This document shows, in pieces, positions 13,131 to 24,602 of a DNA stretch of 64,000 bases (positions are counted from its first letter, which is position 1; each line of letters begins with the position of its first letter). Made by a program: the position numbers and the translations under genes. The notes under the pieces are model-generated. The model was given only the letters and a program-made list of their open reading frames with translations, was not told where the DNA came from and ran no database searches. Source of the stretch: Halichondria panicea. Taxonomy: Eukaryota; Porifera; Demospongiae; Suberitida; Halichondriidae. The stretch covers positions 4,118,990 to 4,182,989 of the forward strand of contig NC_087387.1 in NCBI RefSeq assembly GCF_963675165.1, in the 5' to 3' direction.

Positions 13131-13273
13131 CTGTGAAAAAAGGGGATGGATTATCACAAACATAATTTTACTCATACTGTACAAGCAGCTATACATGCGG
13201 AATAAAATTAGCAGAACGAATTGCATGAATACATTCGTAGGCCCAATCAACATAGAGGTAAATAATGACTTGC

Positions 13274-13372
13274 ATTGTTTTGACTGTTAACTTGAGCCCC
13301 AAAAGAAACCAGCAGTTCCACAACACTGAGATGGCCTTCTTCAGCAGCTGCAATAAGAAGGATGTGACCCTC
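13274..13372 (-). CDS. Ankyrin repeat exon, 99 nt, GC donor
   Basis: Begins EGHILLIAAAEEGHLSVVEL and ends VNSQNN. The acceptor is GAG. The base pair after the exon is GC (T followed by GCAAGT), so splicing would need a GC-AG intron. It is the most 5' ankyrin exon of this cluster. The TPL motif is altered to ILL. Confidence 0.75.
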
Positions 13373-13647
13373 CTCAAAATGGGGGAAACGATTAACTAAA
13401 TAAGAGGTGTTAGCCGTTTTTTACAATTGAGCCTAGGGCAAACGACCAACTTGATAATCTGGGCCCTAATAAAGTTAACCTCCTACCGGAAGTGGATCGA
13501 GTGGTTTTGTTACTAACAAGGGTATTTCCCACCCACACAAGACCAGTAATGCATAGTCGACCCCAATAATATTATGGTGAAACAAAAGGAGAGAGAGGCC
13601 AGAACACACAACAGCATAACTACAGCTACTTTTGCTTCACATGGTAC

Positions 13648-16600
13648 CCTGTAAGCTTGGCAGTGCGAGTGTTGTGCACTGTGGCCACTGGTCTCACAGT
13701 GATGCAGATCGACTGGTCTGTTCCCAGGGAGCTCACAAACTCCTCCCTTGGAGACACACCACTCATCGTCGACTGTAGGGGAGAAATATACATTTATAGT
13801 AGACTCTCGTTAATCCGGTCACCCTTGGGACCATGCAGCTTGGCCGGAATAGCGAGGTGGCTGTATTTCGGGAAATAGCCGCGGCTTAAAAACGACTTTA
13901 CCTCGAATCTAATGACTAATTTTGCGGTTTTTGCCCGCTGATAATGAAGGATAATAAATCGTCCTGTTCTGTAATTCAATTTTATTTGCTAAACCACACC
14001 CAAAACGTCATATCCGGCCGTAATACATGTATAAAATTACATTGAAAACCTTGTTTGGGACAGCCAGCACTGGCTGGTATACGGAATAGCGAGTGGCCGT
14101 ACCTCAGGGTGAGTTTTGTGCAGTAAACATAATTATAGCTAGCATTCCGTGCCAAGCCAAATGGCTGGTATATCTGAGGTGGCCGCACTTTAGAGAGCGA
14201 GAATCTACTGTATATACTAGCATCTACTCTTGATATATATATACAAGAGACACAAATAAGTTATTTGTTATAGCTATACGATCGTCGACTGTGGAGAGAA
14301 GAAACAAATTACCTACTATAGATGTACGTATGGGACAAAAGAAATAAACGAGGAAGCTATAATATATTATACGATCCTAGCCACAAGTTATCCTATTACC
14401 TGGTCACCTACTTAAAGCTGTACATGAATTTAAGGATTGTAAAAACAAAAATAGCTCGGCTGTAAGCAGATAAAAATAACTAAATAGCTCATCTAGTAAG
14501 TGAAATAACTCTATACCATTGCATGTTCACCTTAGTGATAAAGTTGCTGTCCAGGAAGACGTTGGCTGCTCCAGCCAGGATGGTGTAGGGTGAGGAGTTG
14601 GTAGCCTTGGCTTGCAGGAAGGAGTGAGGGGAGAGTCGAGGGACAGAGCTGTACATCAGCTCAGGGACCAGGTCAACCAGAGCTATCAGCACCTGTGTAC
14701 AGTATGTACCAATCCAGTCTTGTTGAGTGTATATATAGATATATACATTATCTGCTTTTAGTATGGAAACAGAGTGTGCGGGGAAACTAAGTTACTTCAG
14801 GCCGCCAATACGTCGTGATTGACTGTACTTACTTACAATGCATACAGCTACGATTCCAAATGCTATACATGTACATCATACACAACCGGCCACCTTGTGC
14901 TCAGTACTGTCAGCTGGATGGTTGTGGCTCTGTACAACAATCCAGCAGTCACCTGTTAAAGTAAAATTAATGTTGCAGGCTGGTTTAGAAATTGTTCCAT
15001 GCAGGGGAGACCAGGCTTCCAGATCTACTTGATCATTACTGTAGTCCTATTTGGCATGAGTCATGTATAGTCTAGTTATAATGAGCAGAGGGGGAATAAG
15101 CTCCTCCCTTTGGATTTGACCCTGTCTAGGTGGGGTCGGGAATAATTATACCGTATAGTGGGTAATTTTCTATGTCCAAATGTTCGCATAAACTACCAAA
15201 TAATCGTCAGTGTACCTCAGCTACAGCAACCTCCAGAAGATTGATCCTTTTCCCCTGATGACTCTACACAGCTTGCTCTAACCAGTGACAGAGGAGCCAT
15301 AACTCATCCAAACTCTTCATCATCAGAGCTGTTGCAAAAGGAGTCTTCCTGTACGTATGGTGGGAACACAAGTGAACTACATGCATATAATAACAAAATA
15401 ATGAACAAAACTAAACAACTAAATAATAAGCCTTGGATTTGAACAATGAGTCTTTTTTGCACATGTATCTATACGCAGTGCAATCATAAGACTCACATTA
15501 ATTGCTCGGGAAATGTGGTACCGTAAGCAGGTAATTTTCGTCGATGCAAGTTTTTGTACGAGCGACACATCGTATTTTTATTTAATTTTTGTATGGCTCA
15601 GGATAGTGACGTTGCGGTAGAATAACTGCGTAGTTTTAATTTGTTTGATGCTCTTTAAACGAACATTTCCACCATACAAGCCGCTATACGGTAACACTCG
15701 GTAATGAATACAGTGCCTCACATACGTACCACCACTCGATCAGATTGTGCAGTTACAGTTGGCCAAAATAGGACAATGATTTTGCTGAGGTATAACAGAA
15801 CGTCAAATTATAAAGAGTTCACACACTAAGATAATATTATGTGAAGGTAAAAGGATGAGAAGCTGGCTCAACATAGTGCACAAACAACATACAGTACACC
15901 AGTCCACACCTTGATGCGTTTAAGCTCCTCTTTACTTCCAGTGGTTGTTAGTTCATCATTGGAGCTCTCCTTTGACGAGTATATCACATCAGTGATCACA
16001 GCCTTGCCCTAGCTCCCTGTGGAGAAACTGAATTTTATAATTAGTCAAACAACCTCATGCAAATGATAGAAGCCATTTGGTGAGGTCTACTTTCATTGTA
16101 GTTTATAGCTAAGGCATGGGCCATCCGCAAAAAACTTTGCCATGCACCATACCATAGAAGTGTATATAATTAATGACCACCCCCTATATATATAGGCTAT
16201 AAGTAGCAAGCCAGACTCTGGATCGAAACTACCGTATAAGCTCTATTTAAGGCGCAACATTAAAATAATTACGCTGGCTGTATTCAGAGGTGGAAAATTA
16301 GTTTTGAGGTTGGATGGCGTTTTTTAGAGGGCCGCCTTCTAATTGCGTAAAAACACAGCTTTTCCAACCTCCTAATACGGCCACCTTTACCAGCGTAATT
16401 ATTTTAATGTGGCGCCTTAAATAGAACTTATACGGTACCCTGTAAGCTCATGTGTAATCAAAAACCAACCCAACCGCTAGATTTAGACACTGCACAACTC
16501 CAACTCGTTGTATTGCACTCACAGAACACAAGACACCCACAACTAAACACCCACCTGACAGAGTTCTGGTACATGGTCGACACTAGTCTGTCAGGTCAGA

Positions 16601-16777
16601 GGAGCCGAGTTAAGTTGAAAAATACGGCCTGGTATTGATTGTATCTGGGCGTGGTAGGAACCCATTCTCTCCAGTAGATCTAGCAAGATGAACTGACAAC
16701 CTCTCTTGACCGTCGGCACGATCTTGGTAGACTACCACAGAGTCGATGGGCGAGTCTCTCACTTTAGTCTCGATCAT
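13648..16777 (-). CDS. Mucoidy inhibitor A-like protein gene (DUF4140/DUF4139), partial
   Basis: Four exons are recognised on the minus strand. 16,777-16,701 reads SPIDSVVVYQDRA, the N-terminal beta-strand motif of the family (DUF4140). 16,008-15,910 reads GKAVITDVIYSSKESSN. 14,692-14,531 reads LSPHSFLQAKATNSSPYTIL then AGAANVFLDSNFITK. 13,772-13,648 reads VSPREEFVSSLGTDQSICI. The last two are the core of the C-terminal DUF4139 domain and join in phase. All have AG acceptors and GT donors. The middle coiled-coil region is largely missing; one possible exon lies at about 15,270-15,345. The first exon may carry a 1-nt insertion after DRAD. The DUF4139 end beyond TAKLTG is not found. The biochemical role of animal members is unknown. 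It may be a decaying copy. Confidence 0.65.
13796..14212. mobile_element. MITE, TAGACTCTCGTTAATCC ends
   Basis: The left end TAGTAGACTCTCGTTAATCC is matched inverted by GAGAATCTACTGTA at the right. Relative of 55,179-55,527. It lies in the intron between the last two DUF4139 exons. CAGT ends next to TA suggest the pogo/Tigger group. Confidence 0.7.
14693..15909. other. Intronic or decayed part of the DUF4139 gene
   Basis: No confident exon. A fragment at about 15,270-15,345 (-) reads ALMMKSLDELWLLCHWLEQA and may be a relic of the middle region. TACCGTA-tipped repeat fragments occur near 15,151 and 15,520. Confidence 0.4.
16230..16436. mobile_element. 207-bp MITE, TACCGTATAAGCTC ends
   Basis: TACCGTATAAGCTCTATTTA at the left, with its near-perfect inverse ending TACGGTA at the right. 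The arms extend about 48 bp to CGTAATTATTTTAAT. Confidence 0.8.
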
Positions 16778-17205
16778 CTGAACACCTGAAGTATCTCTAG
16801 ATGGATGCTATTACAAGTCCAATGGCTAATATAATATGATACTGGTATCACAGTTTACTGAGAGGAGGTTTCACTGCAACAGGTGAGTCCTGTGAGTTCT
16901 GTGAGTTTGAGTGAATGTGATTCTTAAGAATTTGGTAAAGATCACTCCTGACAAAATCGTCATCTTAGTCTAAGTCATAGAGTCTTTCGACCCCGCTCTG
17001 CACATGTGGGTCAGCTGTGTATATCTAGTATGGAGTCAAGCTGGCCTCCTCAAGCTCAGTCAGTGGATCAGAGGTATTCCAGATGCAATTCAGTTGTGTA
17101 GACCATGCAGAATGCTTCTAAGAACACAACATTTATGGCTCTTTCAAAAATGTACATATCAAGTCCCCCATGCCGGATCAGTTTGTGAATTTGCATTCTT
17201 GTCGC

Positions 17206-17458
17206 TACCGTACTTATTCGATTTAAATGAAGCCAGAGGTTGTTTCATTTGGAGGTTGAAGAATTGTGTGAAGTCCTGGTGTCGCATATTTAGAGGGTTG
17301 CATATAGCGACCTGGAATTGAGGCTATGGTTTGATCTCTATTTATAGGACACGACATAAAAAAATTATTGTCAACGCAGCAGTCGCTACTTTTTAGAGTG
17401 CCTAAGATCGAGGGTATCGCATATTTGGAGGGTCGCCTTAAATCGAATAAGTACGGTA
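17206..17458. mobile_element. 253-bp MITE, TACCGTACTTATTCG ends
   Basis: TACCGTACTTATTCGATTTA at the left; TCGAATAAGTACGGTA at the right. Internal TCGCATATTT repeats also pair. Confidence 0.78.
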
Positions 17459-17705
17459 GCCTCTTTCCAAGGCCGAGTGTTTTCTTTATTGTTGTGCTAG
17501 TGCCAGTACAAATACACGCATAAAGGGAAAAATTTGGCGAATAAGCCATTTGAACCAAATTCTACTATTTCAATTACGTATGTACGCCGCTTAAATTTCA
17601 TCCATGTCCAACAATGCCATCACGATATATAGTAAATTTGGTGTAGAATCCGCCAAATCACTCGCCAAATTTCCCCTTATACAGTTTTTGTGCTACGTAT
17701 AATTA

Positions 17706-17995
17706 TACCATCTTTCTTCTAATTACAGCGCCACTAAAAATTAATTATGATTTTCTAGTGGCGCACAAATAGAACATGAAAAACTGTAATTCCAGTTTGG
17801 CGCTTAGCAATAGAAGTAGCTGTTTCCATGAGGCTATCATAGATCAGTTGTACGTAGCACCTCGATTAAAGGCCGCGGTATAACTAATTACCTAAGCACC
17901 AGCAAAAGTAAAAGTTACTTAGCGCTCAATTGGATAATTATTTGTGAACTTGGCACTTCTATTAGAGTGGTGCTGTAATTAGAAGAAAGACGGTA
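17706..17995. mobile_element. 290-bp MITE, TACCATCTTTCTTC ends
   Basis: TACCATCTTTCTTCTAATTA at the left and the inverse TAATTAGAAGAAAGACGGTA at the right, then internal GCGCCACTA and TAGAGTGGTGC arms. Confidence 0.78.
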
Positions 17996-18314
17996 CTACC
18001 GTACTCACCCGAAACTACGCCCCCCCGACCCTTTTTTGCAGAACTCTTATTTGGGGGTGCTTAACTGTTTCATAAAATTAATACGCCCCTCTTTACTGTA
18101 TGCACAAAAAGACATCCAGTGCATGCAGAGATAGAAATATCTCATTACAGTAGTCTAGACCTTCGGACACGTTCTTGGTTCCAGACTGGATAACTGAATA
18201 AAGTCTGGCCATGCCCTCCGAGACTAAACCAGATAATCGAAGGATCAACTATACGCCCTGATCCACCCACTGTGCTGATTTTAAATTCACAAATTGAATG
18301 TATATATTTCTCAG

Positions 18315-18442
18315 GGTTCGTGGGTTATCAACATTGTTGGGTTCTTTGAGGTGTTCTGTGATGTGGAGCCCAAGAGGAAGGCACTGGCTGCAGCTAATGC
18401 TGAGCTGACACCAGCACAGGAGAAACTCTCCAAGATAAAAAG
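18315..18442 (+). pseudogene. Dynein exon: stalk region
   Basis: [20 protein letters not shown] then a Lys/Ala-rich coiled-coil end. CAG acceptor and GTAGAC donor. Open. It is the first exon recognised. Confidence 0.85.
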
Positions 18443-18563
18443 GTAGACAAGTTGTTCATTGACAACTACTTTAGTGTGTGCTTACTTACAATGCACGTAC
18501 GTATGAATACTTATAGCCCCTAGAAAGAATATGAATGTGTAAGTTTATCCGCACTGTATATAG

Positions 18564-18678
18564 GATTTAGATGACAACCTGGCTGAGCTTGACGAAAGAG
18601 TTTGAAGAGGCAACTTCTGCAAAGCTGAGATGTCAGCAACAGGCCGAAGCCACTGCCAGCACTACTCACTAGCTAACA
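18564..18678 (+). pseudogene. Dynein exon: stalk coiled coil, frameshifted
   Basis: EFEEATSAKLRCQQQAEATA is clear. One extra base precedes it (in GAGCTTGACG) and one base is missing after it (in CACTACTCACTAG), so no single frame spans the exon. Confidence 0.75.
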
Positions 18679-18875
18679 GGTGCGTACATTTTTGAAAGCA
18701 CTGCGGATGCTAATGCCTCGGTGGATATGTCAAAGCCTAAATCCCACTAAAAAGCAATGTAAAATTGTTTACTGCTCAGCTTTCCCTTGCATTAAATTCG
18801 TTCTCTTTGTTGCTGTATCTGTTTTACATTGTTTTATAGTGTGGGCCTAAAGGTCATTGTTACCTCCCTCTCTAC

Positions 18876-19070
18876 CGACTGGTCGGTGGTCTTGCCTCAG
18901 AGAAAGTGCGATGGGCGGAGTCTATTGAGAAGTTTAAACAAGAGGCAACGACATTGGCTGGTGACGTGCTTCTAACGTCATCCTATCTGTCGTATGTAGG
19001 CTGCTTTGGACGCAACTATCGTACTTATCTACTGGAGACAAAATGGATGGAGTGCCTCAAGACTATACAG
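18876..19070 (+). pseudogene. Dynein exon: AAA5 start
   Basis: LVGGLASEKVRWAESIEKFK and on to KTIQ before a GTACGT donor. Open, but the pyrimidine tract in front ends in CTCTAC with no AG, so the acceptor seems lost. Confidence 0.8.
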
Positions 19071-19127
19071 GTACGTGTGTTGTGTGAGTGTTAGTATGGT
19101 CAAGTATGTTCACATTGGATTGGATAG

Positions 19128-19363
19128 CCTGCCATCCCTATGACTGAGGGTCTGGATGTCCTCTTCCTGCTCACTGATGGTGCCACAATCCCTCGTTGGA
19201 ACAATGAAAAGCTGCCCAGTGATCAAATGTCTGTCGAGAATGCCACTATCCTCACAAATGCAGAGCGCTGGCCACTCATGATTAATCCCCAGCTACAAGG
19301 CATCAAATGGATCAAGACACGAGAGGGGGATCAATTGCAAATAGTTCGATTTGGACAGAAGGG
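19128..19363 (+). pseudogene. Dynein exon: AAA5
   Basis: [20 protein letters not shown], then [18 protein letters not shown] and LQGIKWIK. Open, with good splice sites. Confidence 0.88.
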
Positions 19364-19532
19364 GTACGTAAGAAAATTTTAAGATTGCTAGATTATAGTG
19401 TGACGTACCATACAAAGAGGCATTCCAATAAATTAACTGACTTTGTCTTGTTTTCGAAATCCCACTACAACTGTGATAACCCAATGAGTTGATCTTTCTT
19501 ACAATACATACTTCATGTGTATTCCCAACCAG

Positions 19533-19714
19533 CTACCTGGATACCATTGAGCGAGCTGTGAGCAATGGTGACTGTCTCCTACATGTACTAGAGAATATTG
19601 GTGAGTCAGTGGACCCAGTGTTGGACCCTTTACTGGGATGACTCACTATCAAGAAGGGCAAGTGCATCTGACAAGGAGATTGAATATCATCCTAACTTTA
19701 AGCTCATTCTACAG
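19533..19714 (+). pseudogene. Dynein exon: AAA5, stop and deletion
   Basis: YLDTIERAVSNGDCLLHVLE is followed by DPVLDPLLG and TGA (19,639-19,641) where the family has Arg, as expected from CGA to TGA. After KKGKCI eight bases are missing, shifting the frame. Confidence 0.85.
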
Positions 19715-20162
19715 GTGAGAGCACAAGATCACTTAACAGTGTAAACTAGTTACCGTAACAAAACATGTTATCATTTCACTTTCAAGTTAATAAGTACGTG
19801 CACCCGTTTGTTCAAATTTTTCTGAAGAGATTCAATGCTAGGTTTTGTATATTTACGCTTCTAGTTTCTAGTGTGTGTGAGATTGAGAGTAAATGTGAGG
19901 ATGCTGAGAATTAATGCCTTGGTGTCATTGTGCGCATGCGCAAGCGAAGTATAGTGTATGTGTGTGTGTCTGTCTGGCGGCTGTCTGGCTGGCTGCTCAC
20001 TGACCAATGAAGTGCAAGCAAGGGTGTATAAAGAGAAGGGTCAGGGCCCTTGGTACAAGTAAGAGAAGTTCTATAGGCTTTTAGTAACGTTTTCTTATAT
20101 CAATTTGGATTTTCAAAATATAGCTTCCTTTTCGGGTTATGGCTAATTTAAAGCCATTTGCA

Positions 20163-20525
20163 GTCTCTTCAGACTCGGTGCGTAGCAAAATCTTTTGGTA
20201 GCTGCAAAAGTGGGAAAAGAGCTGAAAAAAGCAAAATATTCTAGTAATAAAGGACCACCGGTGCTGATGCCTCCACCTGAACATTTGCCTGCAACATTTA
20301 TACTGCATGCATCTCTTCAGACTCGGTGCGTAGCAAAATCTTTTGGTAGCTGCAAAAGTGGGAAAAGAGCTGAAAAAAGCTGCACCTGCAGCAGCCAGTG
20401 GATTTTGAACTCCTTTTTAGCAACTATTATGTCGATCATTTCCCATGATGCATGCAGTATAAATGTTGCAGGCAAATATTCAGGTGGAGGCATCAGCACC
20501 GGTGGTGCTTTATTACTAGAATATT
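20163..20525. repeat. Nested direct and inverted repeats in a dynein intron
   Basis: A block beginning CTCTTCAGACTCGGTGCGTA occurs at about 20,163 and again at about 20,314. From 20,236 to 20,525 an inverted repeat pairs ATTCTAGTAATAAAG...GGTGCTGATGCCTCCACC with its mirror. Confidence 0.75.
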
Positions 20526-20567
20526 TTAAGAGTATCAAACATGCTTATGTGAACTTTGCGAGTGGTA

Positions 20568-20944
20568 CAGTAGATTATCGTCCCCCCCTCATTATCCGGA
20601 ACAACCTCAATTATCGGCTTGGCAATTTTTCTGAAAATCTGCTATACAGTACGCGCATCAAGGAACACACGTCCCTTGATGCACATACTGTATAGCAGAT
20701 TATTTTAGAGGCACTAAATTTTCCACGGATTAATTACCCAAACGACAACATTTCGAGGATTTTATTTTCGAGGATAGTGGTTCAAATGACACACCCCTAC
20801 TGTAGAGAGGTTTCAATACCAGATGTAAATCAATTTTCGAGGCACTAACTTTTTGTTTTTCTGGGTCAATCCTCGAAAACTCAAAAATATCGTGCCTCGA
20901 AAATAACCAGCTAGGCCTGTCTATGGATAATCGAGGTTTTACTG
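20568..20944. mobile_element. CAGTAGATTATCG MITE with nested hairpin
   Basis: CAGTAGATTATCG at the left; GGATAATCGAGGTTTTACTG at the right, next to TA. A 70-bp hairpin at about 20,633-20,703 (GCTATACAGTA... TACTGTATAGC) sits inside. Confidence 0.6.
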
Positions 20945-21023
20945 TAATGGCTTCGCTAATATAAGATTGCGAGGAGTATACTGTCAAAACATGAACTTTT
21001 TTATTTGTTTCCCCACACCGAAG

Positions 21024-21167
21024 ACCAAATTGGCCAATCCTCACTACAAGCCTGAGATGCAGGCCCAGGCCACACTCCTCAATTTCACTGTGACCAAGGA
21101 TAGACTGGAGGAGCAGTTACTGGCTGAGGTGGTTGCCACTGAGAGACCTGATCTCGAGAGAACTAAG
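21024..21167 (+). pseudogene. Dynein exon: AAA6 side
   Basis: [20 protein letters not shown], then [17 protein letters not shown]. Open, 48 codons. Confidence 0.88.
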
Positions 21168-21483
21168 GTGTGACACGTTAACATGTTGTATGTAAAATAG
21201 ATTTTAGCACGTAATAATTCAAACTACATCAATGTATTATTATGCAACGATGATGGGGTCGTTTTGTATGAAGCCAAGATGTACAGCTACACTCAAATTG
21301 TGTATAGATCGATCAACAGCACTGTATGCCCTTTTAATCGTGAATGGCACTCTTGCGTTTAGTGGTTTGGACAGCATTTAATTCACACATCCGTTGTTTA
21401 TTTAAAAGCCCCTAACTTATTATTTACTATTTCTCTTTTGTGCCTATTATTACTGTGTGTTGCTGTTTTGTATATATACTCAG

Positions 21484-21648
21484 GCGGAGTTGACAAAGCA
21501 GCAGAACGACTTTAAGATCAAGCTCAAAGAGTTAGAGGACTCTCTGCTTTCTCGTCTATCTTCTGCTGGAAGTAACTTCCTTGGTGATACGGCACTTGTG
21601 GAGAACCTGGAGACCACTAAGAGGACTGCTGCTGAAATAGAGCAAAAG
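21484..21648 (+). pseudogene. Dynein exon
   Basis: [20 protein letters not shown], then [20 protein letters not shown]. Open, 55 codons. Confidence 0.88.
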
Positions 21649-21814
21649 GTATAGTGCTACATTCTCATACGTACTGTCGAAAGCGTAGTCTACCATGTGC
21701 ATTACAAAAGATAAAAGGCTGTGGTTTATTGACTCTAATTTAGTTTATAAACTAACCTTCCTCTATTGTTTTTAAACATGGGATTGTAGCAAACGTCTTC
21801 TTGTGTGTGTGTAG

Positions 21815-21955
21815 GTTGCTGAAGCTAAGGTGACAGAGAAGAAGATCAACGAGGCGAGAGAGAACTACCGACCAGCTGCAGCCAGAGCCTCACTTCTTTA
21901 CTTCATACTTAATGATCTAAATAAAATCAACCCTCTCTACCAGTTCTCACTCAAG
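21815..21955 (+). pseudogene. Dynein exon
   Basis: [20 protein letters not shown], then [20 protein letters not shown]. Open, 47 codons. Confidence 0.88.
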
Positions 21956-22114
21956 GTACTTGCACACTGGTCAACTAAGCAGTTGTGTATATACAGTATG
22001 ACACATTGTACGTGCTATGCATAGCCTACATGTAGTTCAATTTACTTTGCGCTTGTTGCTTGCAAGCTTTGTGAAGTCCTGTTCTTTTTACGCCTTTCTC
22101 TACTTCCATTACAG

Positions 22115-22285
22115 ACATTCAGTGTGGTATTTCATAAAGCTATTGAGAGAGCTGAGGAATCTGATGATGTTAAGCAGAGAATACTGAACCTTATTGACAG
22201 TATTACGTACTCTGTGTTTGTGTACACCACCAGAGGCCTTTTTGAGAGGGACAAGCTCACCTTTACCTCTCAAGTCACATTCCAG
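22115..22285 (+). pseudogene. Dynein exon
   Basis: TFSVVFHKAIERAEESDDVK through RGLFERDKLTFTSQVTFQ. Open, 57 codons. Confidence 0.88.
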
Positions 22286-22432
22286 GTACAAAGATGATCA
22301 TGTATTAGAGGTTTCAAGGCTAGGCTTAATATCTTATAGTATAAGCATTCCTTGTAAAATTTACTCATGTACCTAAATATACAATCTTGTGCATAATTAT
22401 TATAGCGTAAAATAATACCGTACTGTATGCAG

Positions 22433-22603
22433 GTGCTTTTGATGAACCATCAGATTGATCCTTTAGAGCTGGACTTCCTCCTGCGATTTCCTGCAGTCCC
22501 CAATGTGACCAGCCCCGTTGACTTTCTCCCTAACTTCTGCTGGGGAGGAATCAAGGCTCTGTCAAACTTGGAACAGTTTAAGAACCTCGACAGGGACATT
22601 GAG
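22433..22603 (+). pseudogene. Dynein exon
   Basis: VLLMNHQIDPLELDFLLRFP through GGIKALSNLEQFKNLDRDIE. Open, 57 codons. Confidence 0.88.
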
Positions 22604-23030
22604 GTATGTACGCTGTCTACCTGCATGTTGTTTAATGTTGTGTGCTACGTTTATTTAGCAAAGCCAGTTTACTACAACCAGCAGCTTTATACGTATGTAG
22701 TCTTCCCCCCGGAGAAAATAATTATAAGCAGGAGGATTTGAAAGCGGCCAAGCCATCCAGGAGGGTGGAGCTGGAGGGGAATGTTCCCCCTCCGACCCCA
22801 CTGGCATAGAAGGCATAGAATTTCATATACACATTTGAATTGAGCTGCACTAGGTATAAAAACATAGGCTAGCTACCAGGATTCTGTTTTGACAGTCCTT
22901 TCTGTATGCTAAGGACCACACCTACTTTGTGTGGTAAAGGGAGACGCATTGCCCAACTTTCCTGCTTTAGGGGAAGAACTGATTTATGATTTTAAGCTCT
23001 CTACATTTCACACACAAAACTACATGTATG

Positions 23031-23434
23031 TACCGTATTTACTTGATTAAACACCTTCCTTGATTAAACGCCCACGGTAAAAGCTGTCTTTGTATAAACG
23101 CCCCTCTTAAATAATCCCCCATGTATGGGGCGTGGCACTGGGGTGGAGCTGAATTAGCACGTGGAACCGCTGAAACAATGGCAGCGCATAGAATAACTGT
23201 TTATGATGGCAGAGAGGACACAGAGGGAGAAACACCACTCCTACGACTTAAGATTGAAGCTGAGAGCTGTGGCAGTAGCCAAAAAGAGCATAATAACTGC
23301 TGATGAGCAAGAGTTTGAAGTAGACAAAATAATAAACGCCCGTTTCGAATAAGTGCCCATCTCGTTTAAATGCCCCCTCATACAGATGCTGCTAGGAAAT
23401 AAACGCCTGGGCGTTTAATTAAATAAATACGGTA
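23031..23434. mobile_element. 404-bp MITE, TACCGTATTTACTTG ends
   Basis: TACCGTATTTACTTGATTAA at the left; TTAATTAAATAAATACGGTA at the right. Internal repeats of AAACGCCC in both orientations. Lies in a dynein intron. A short open stretch at about 23,121-23,303 is not recognised. Confidence 0.78.
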
Positions 23435-23734
23435 TGTAACTTTGTGTTACAGTACAGATCAGACGATAAGTTTAATGCGAGTAAACTAATCGCTTGCAAG
23501 GTACCCGCGAACACTCTATATCTCTGAGTAAGGTGCCAGTCATCTCAACCATAGTTTTGTCTGAGGTATATTCCTCGCCATTTCTTGAGTTCTTGAGGCT
23601 TCTTGTGTTAGCTTGCGGAGTGGCTGACCTGTACTGTACACTACGAATGAGGGACATGGGGCATGTTGAACTAGTCCTGTCTGGCTTTGTGTATTGTCTA
23701 CCATCTATTATAATTATTCTCTCATTCATTTTAG

Positions 23735-23880
23735 GGTTCTGCCAAACGTTGGAAGAAGTTTGTGGATAGTGAGTGTCCAGAGAAAGAGAAGTACCCTCAG
23801 GAGTGGAAGAATAAGAATTCCCTACAGAAGCTCTGTATGATGCGGGCATTAAGGCCTGACAGAATGACCTACGCTGTCAC
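23735..23880 (+). pseudogene. Dynein exon
   Basis: [20 protein letters not shown] through [15 protein letters not shown]. Open. Confidence 0.88.
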
Positions 23881-24133
23881 GTAAGCTTCGTTTTCTGACA
23901 ACTAAAACTTAATTATTATGCCATTATACTATACCTGGTAGTTAGACATGCAGTCAATGCATGTCTAAACTAGTGAGATTTGATAAGGAAGCATAGAAAT
24001 TTTGGATTGGACCATATAAAACATTGAGTGTTAGCCTAAAGGGTTTTAATTGAACATACAAAATATCGATTTTTAGCCCAGTTTTTCTTCTCTGACATGA
24101 GCGCCAAACATTTATTTTCCACCTTCACCACAG

Positions 24134-24341
24134 ATTGTATGTTGAGGAGCAACTTGGTTACCAGTATATTGAGAAGTGAACCATCCCATTCGAGGTGTCC
24201 TACGAAGAGACCGGGCCTGCCACACCTGTGTTCTTCGTGCTCAGTCCTGGGGTGAACCCGCTTAAAGATGTGGAGGCTGTTGGGAGGAAGCTCGGGTTCA
24301 CTCTAAACAATGGCAACTTCCACAATGTCTCCCTCGGGCAG
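24134..24341 (+). pseudogene. Dynein exon with premature stop
   Basis: LYVEEQLGYQYIEK, TGA at 24,177-24,179, then [20 protein letters not shown] and [20 protein letters not shown]. The stop probably replaced an Arg or Lys codon. Confidence 0.87.
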
Positions 24342-24532
24342 GTGAGGGGATAATCATGAGAAGTTACATTGAGGTTGTATGGTCGGGCTATAATAAATTT
24401 ATTGTTCAGACATTAACTAGAAATGTTCGAAGCCCAATATTTGCATTAAAGTGATTTATAGAATCTGAGCTACGATGGCATAGAGTTCTTTCTGCACAGA
24501 AGTCTTGTTATGTTTCTTCGCTTACATAATTA

Positions 24533-24571
24533 TGCCTCGGTGCGCATGTGTAAGCGAGGTATACGGTAGTG

Positions 24572-24602
<31 letters not shown>

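Larger units (their letters stand above)
16778..18314. other. Intergenic region with MITEs
   Basis: Separates the start of the DUF4139 gene (-) from the first recognisable dynein exon (+). Two MITEs fill part of it. I searched for earlier dynein exons (stalk, AAA1-AAA4) and saw none, so the dynein locus is truncated at its 5' side. Confidence 0.6.

Noticed and set aside
23121-23303. 60-codon frame in a dynein intron
   Set aside because: It lies inside a MITE with clear inverted ends and matches nothing I recognise.
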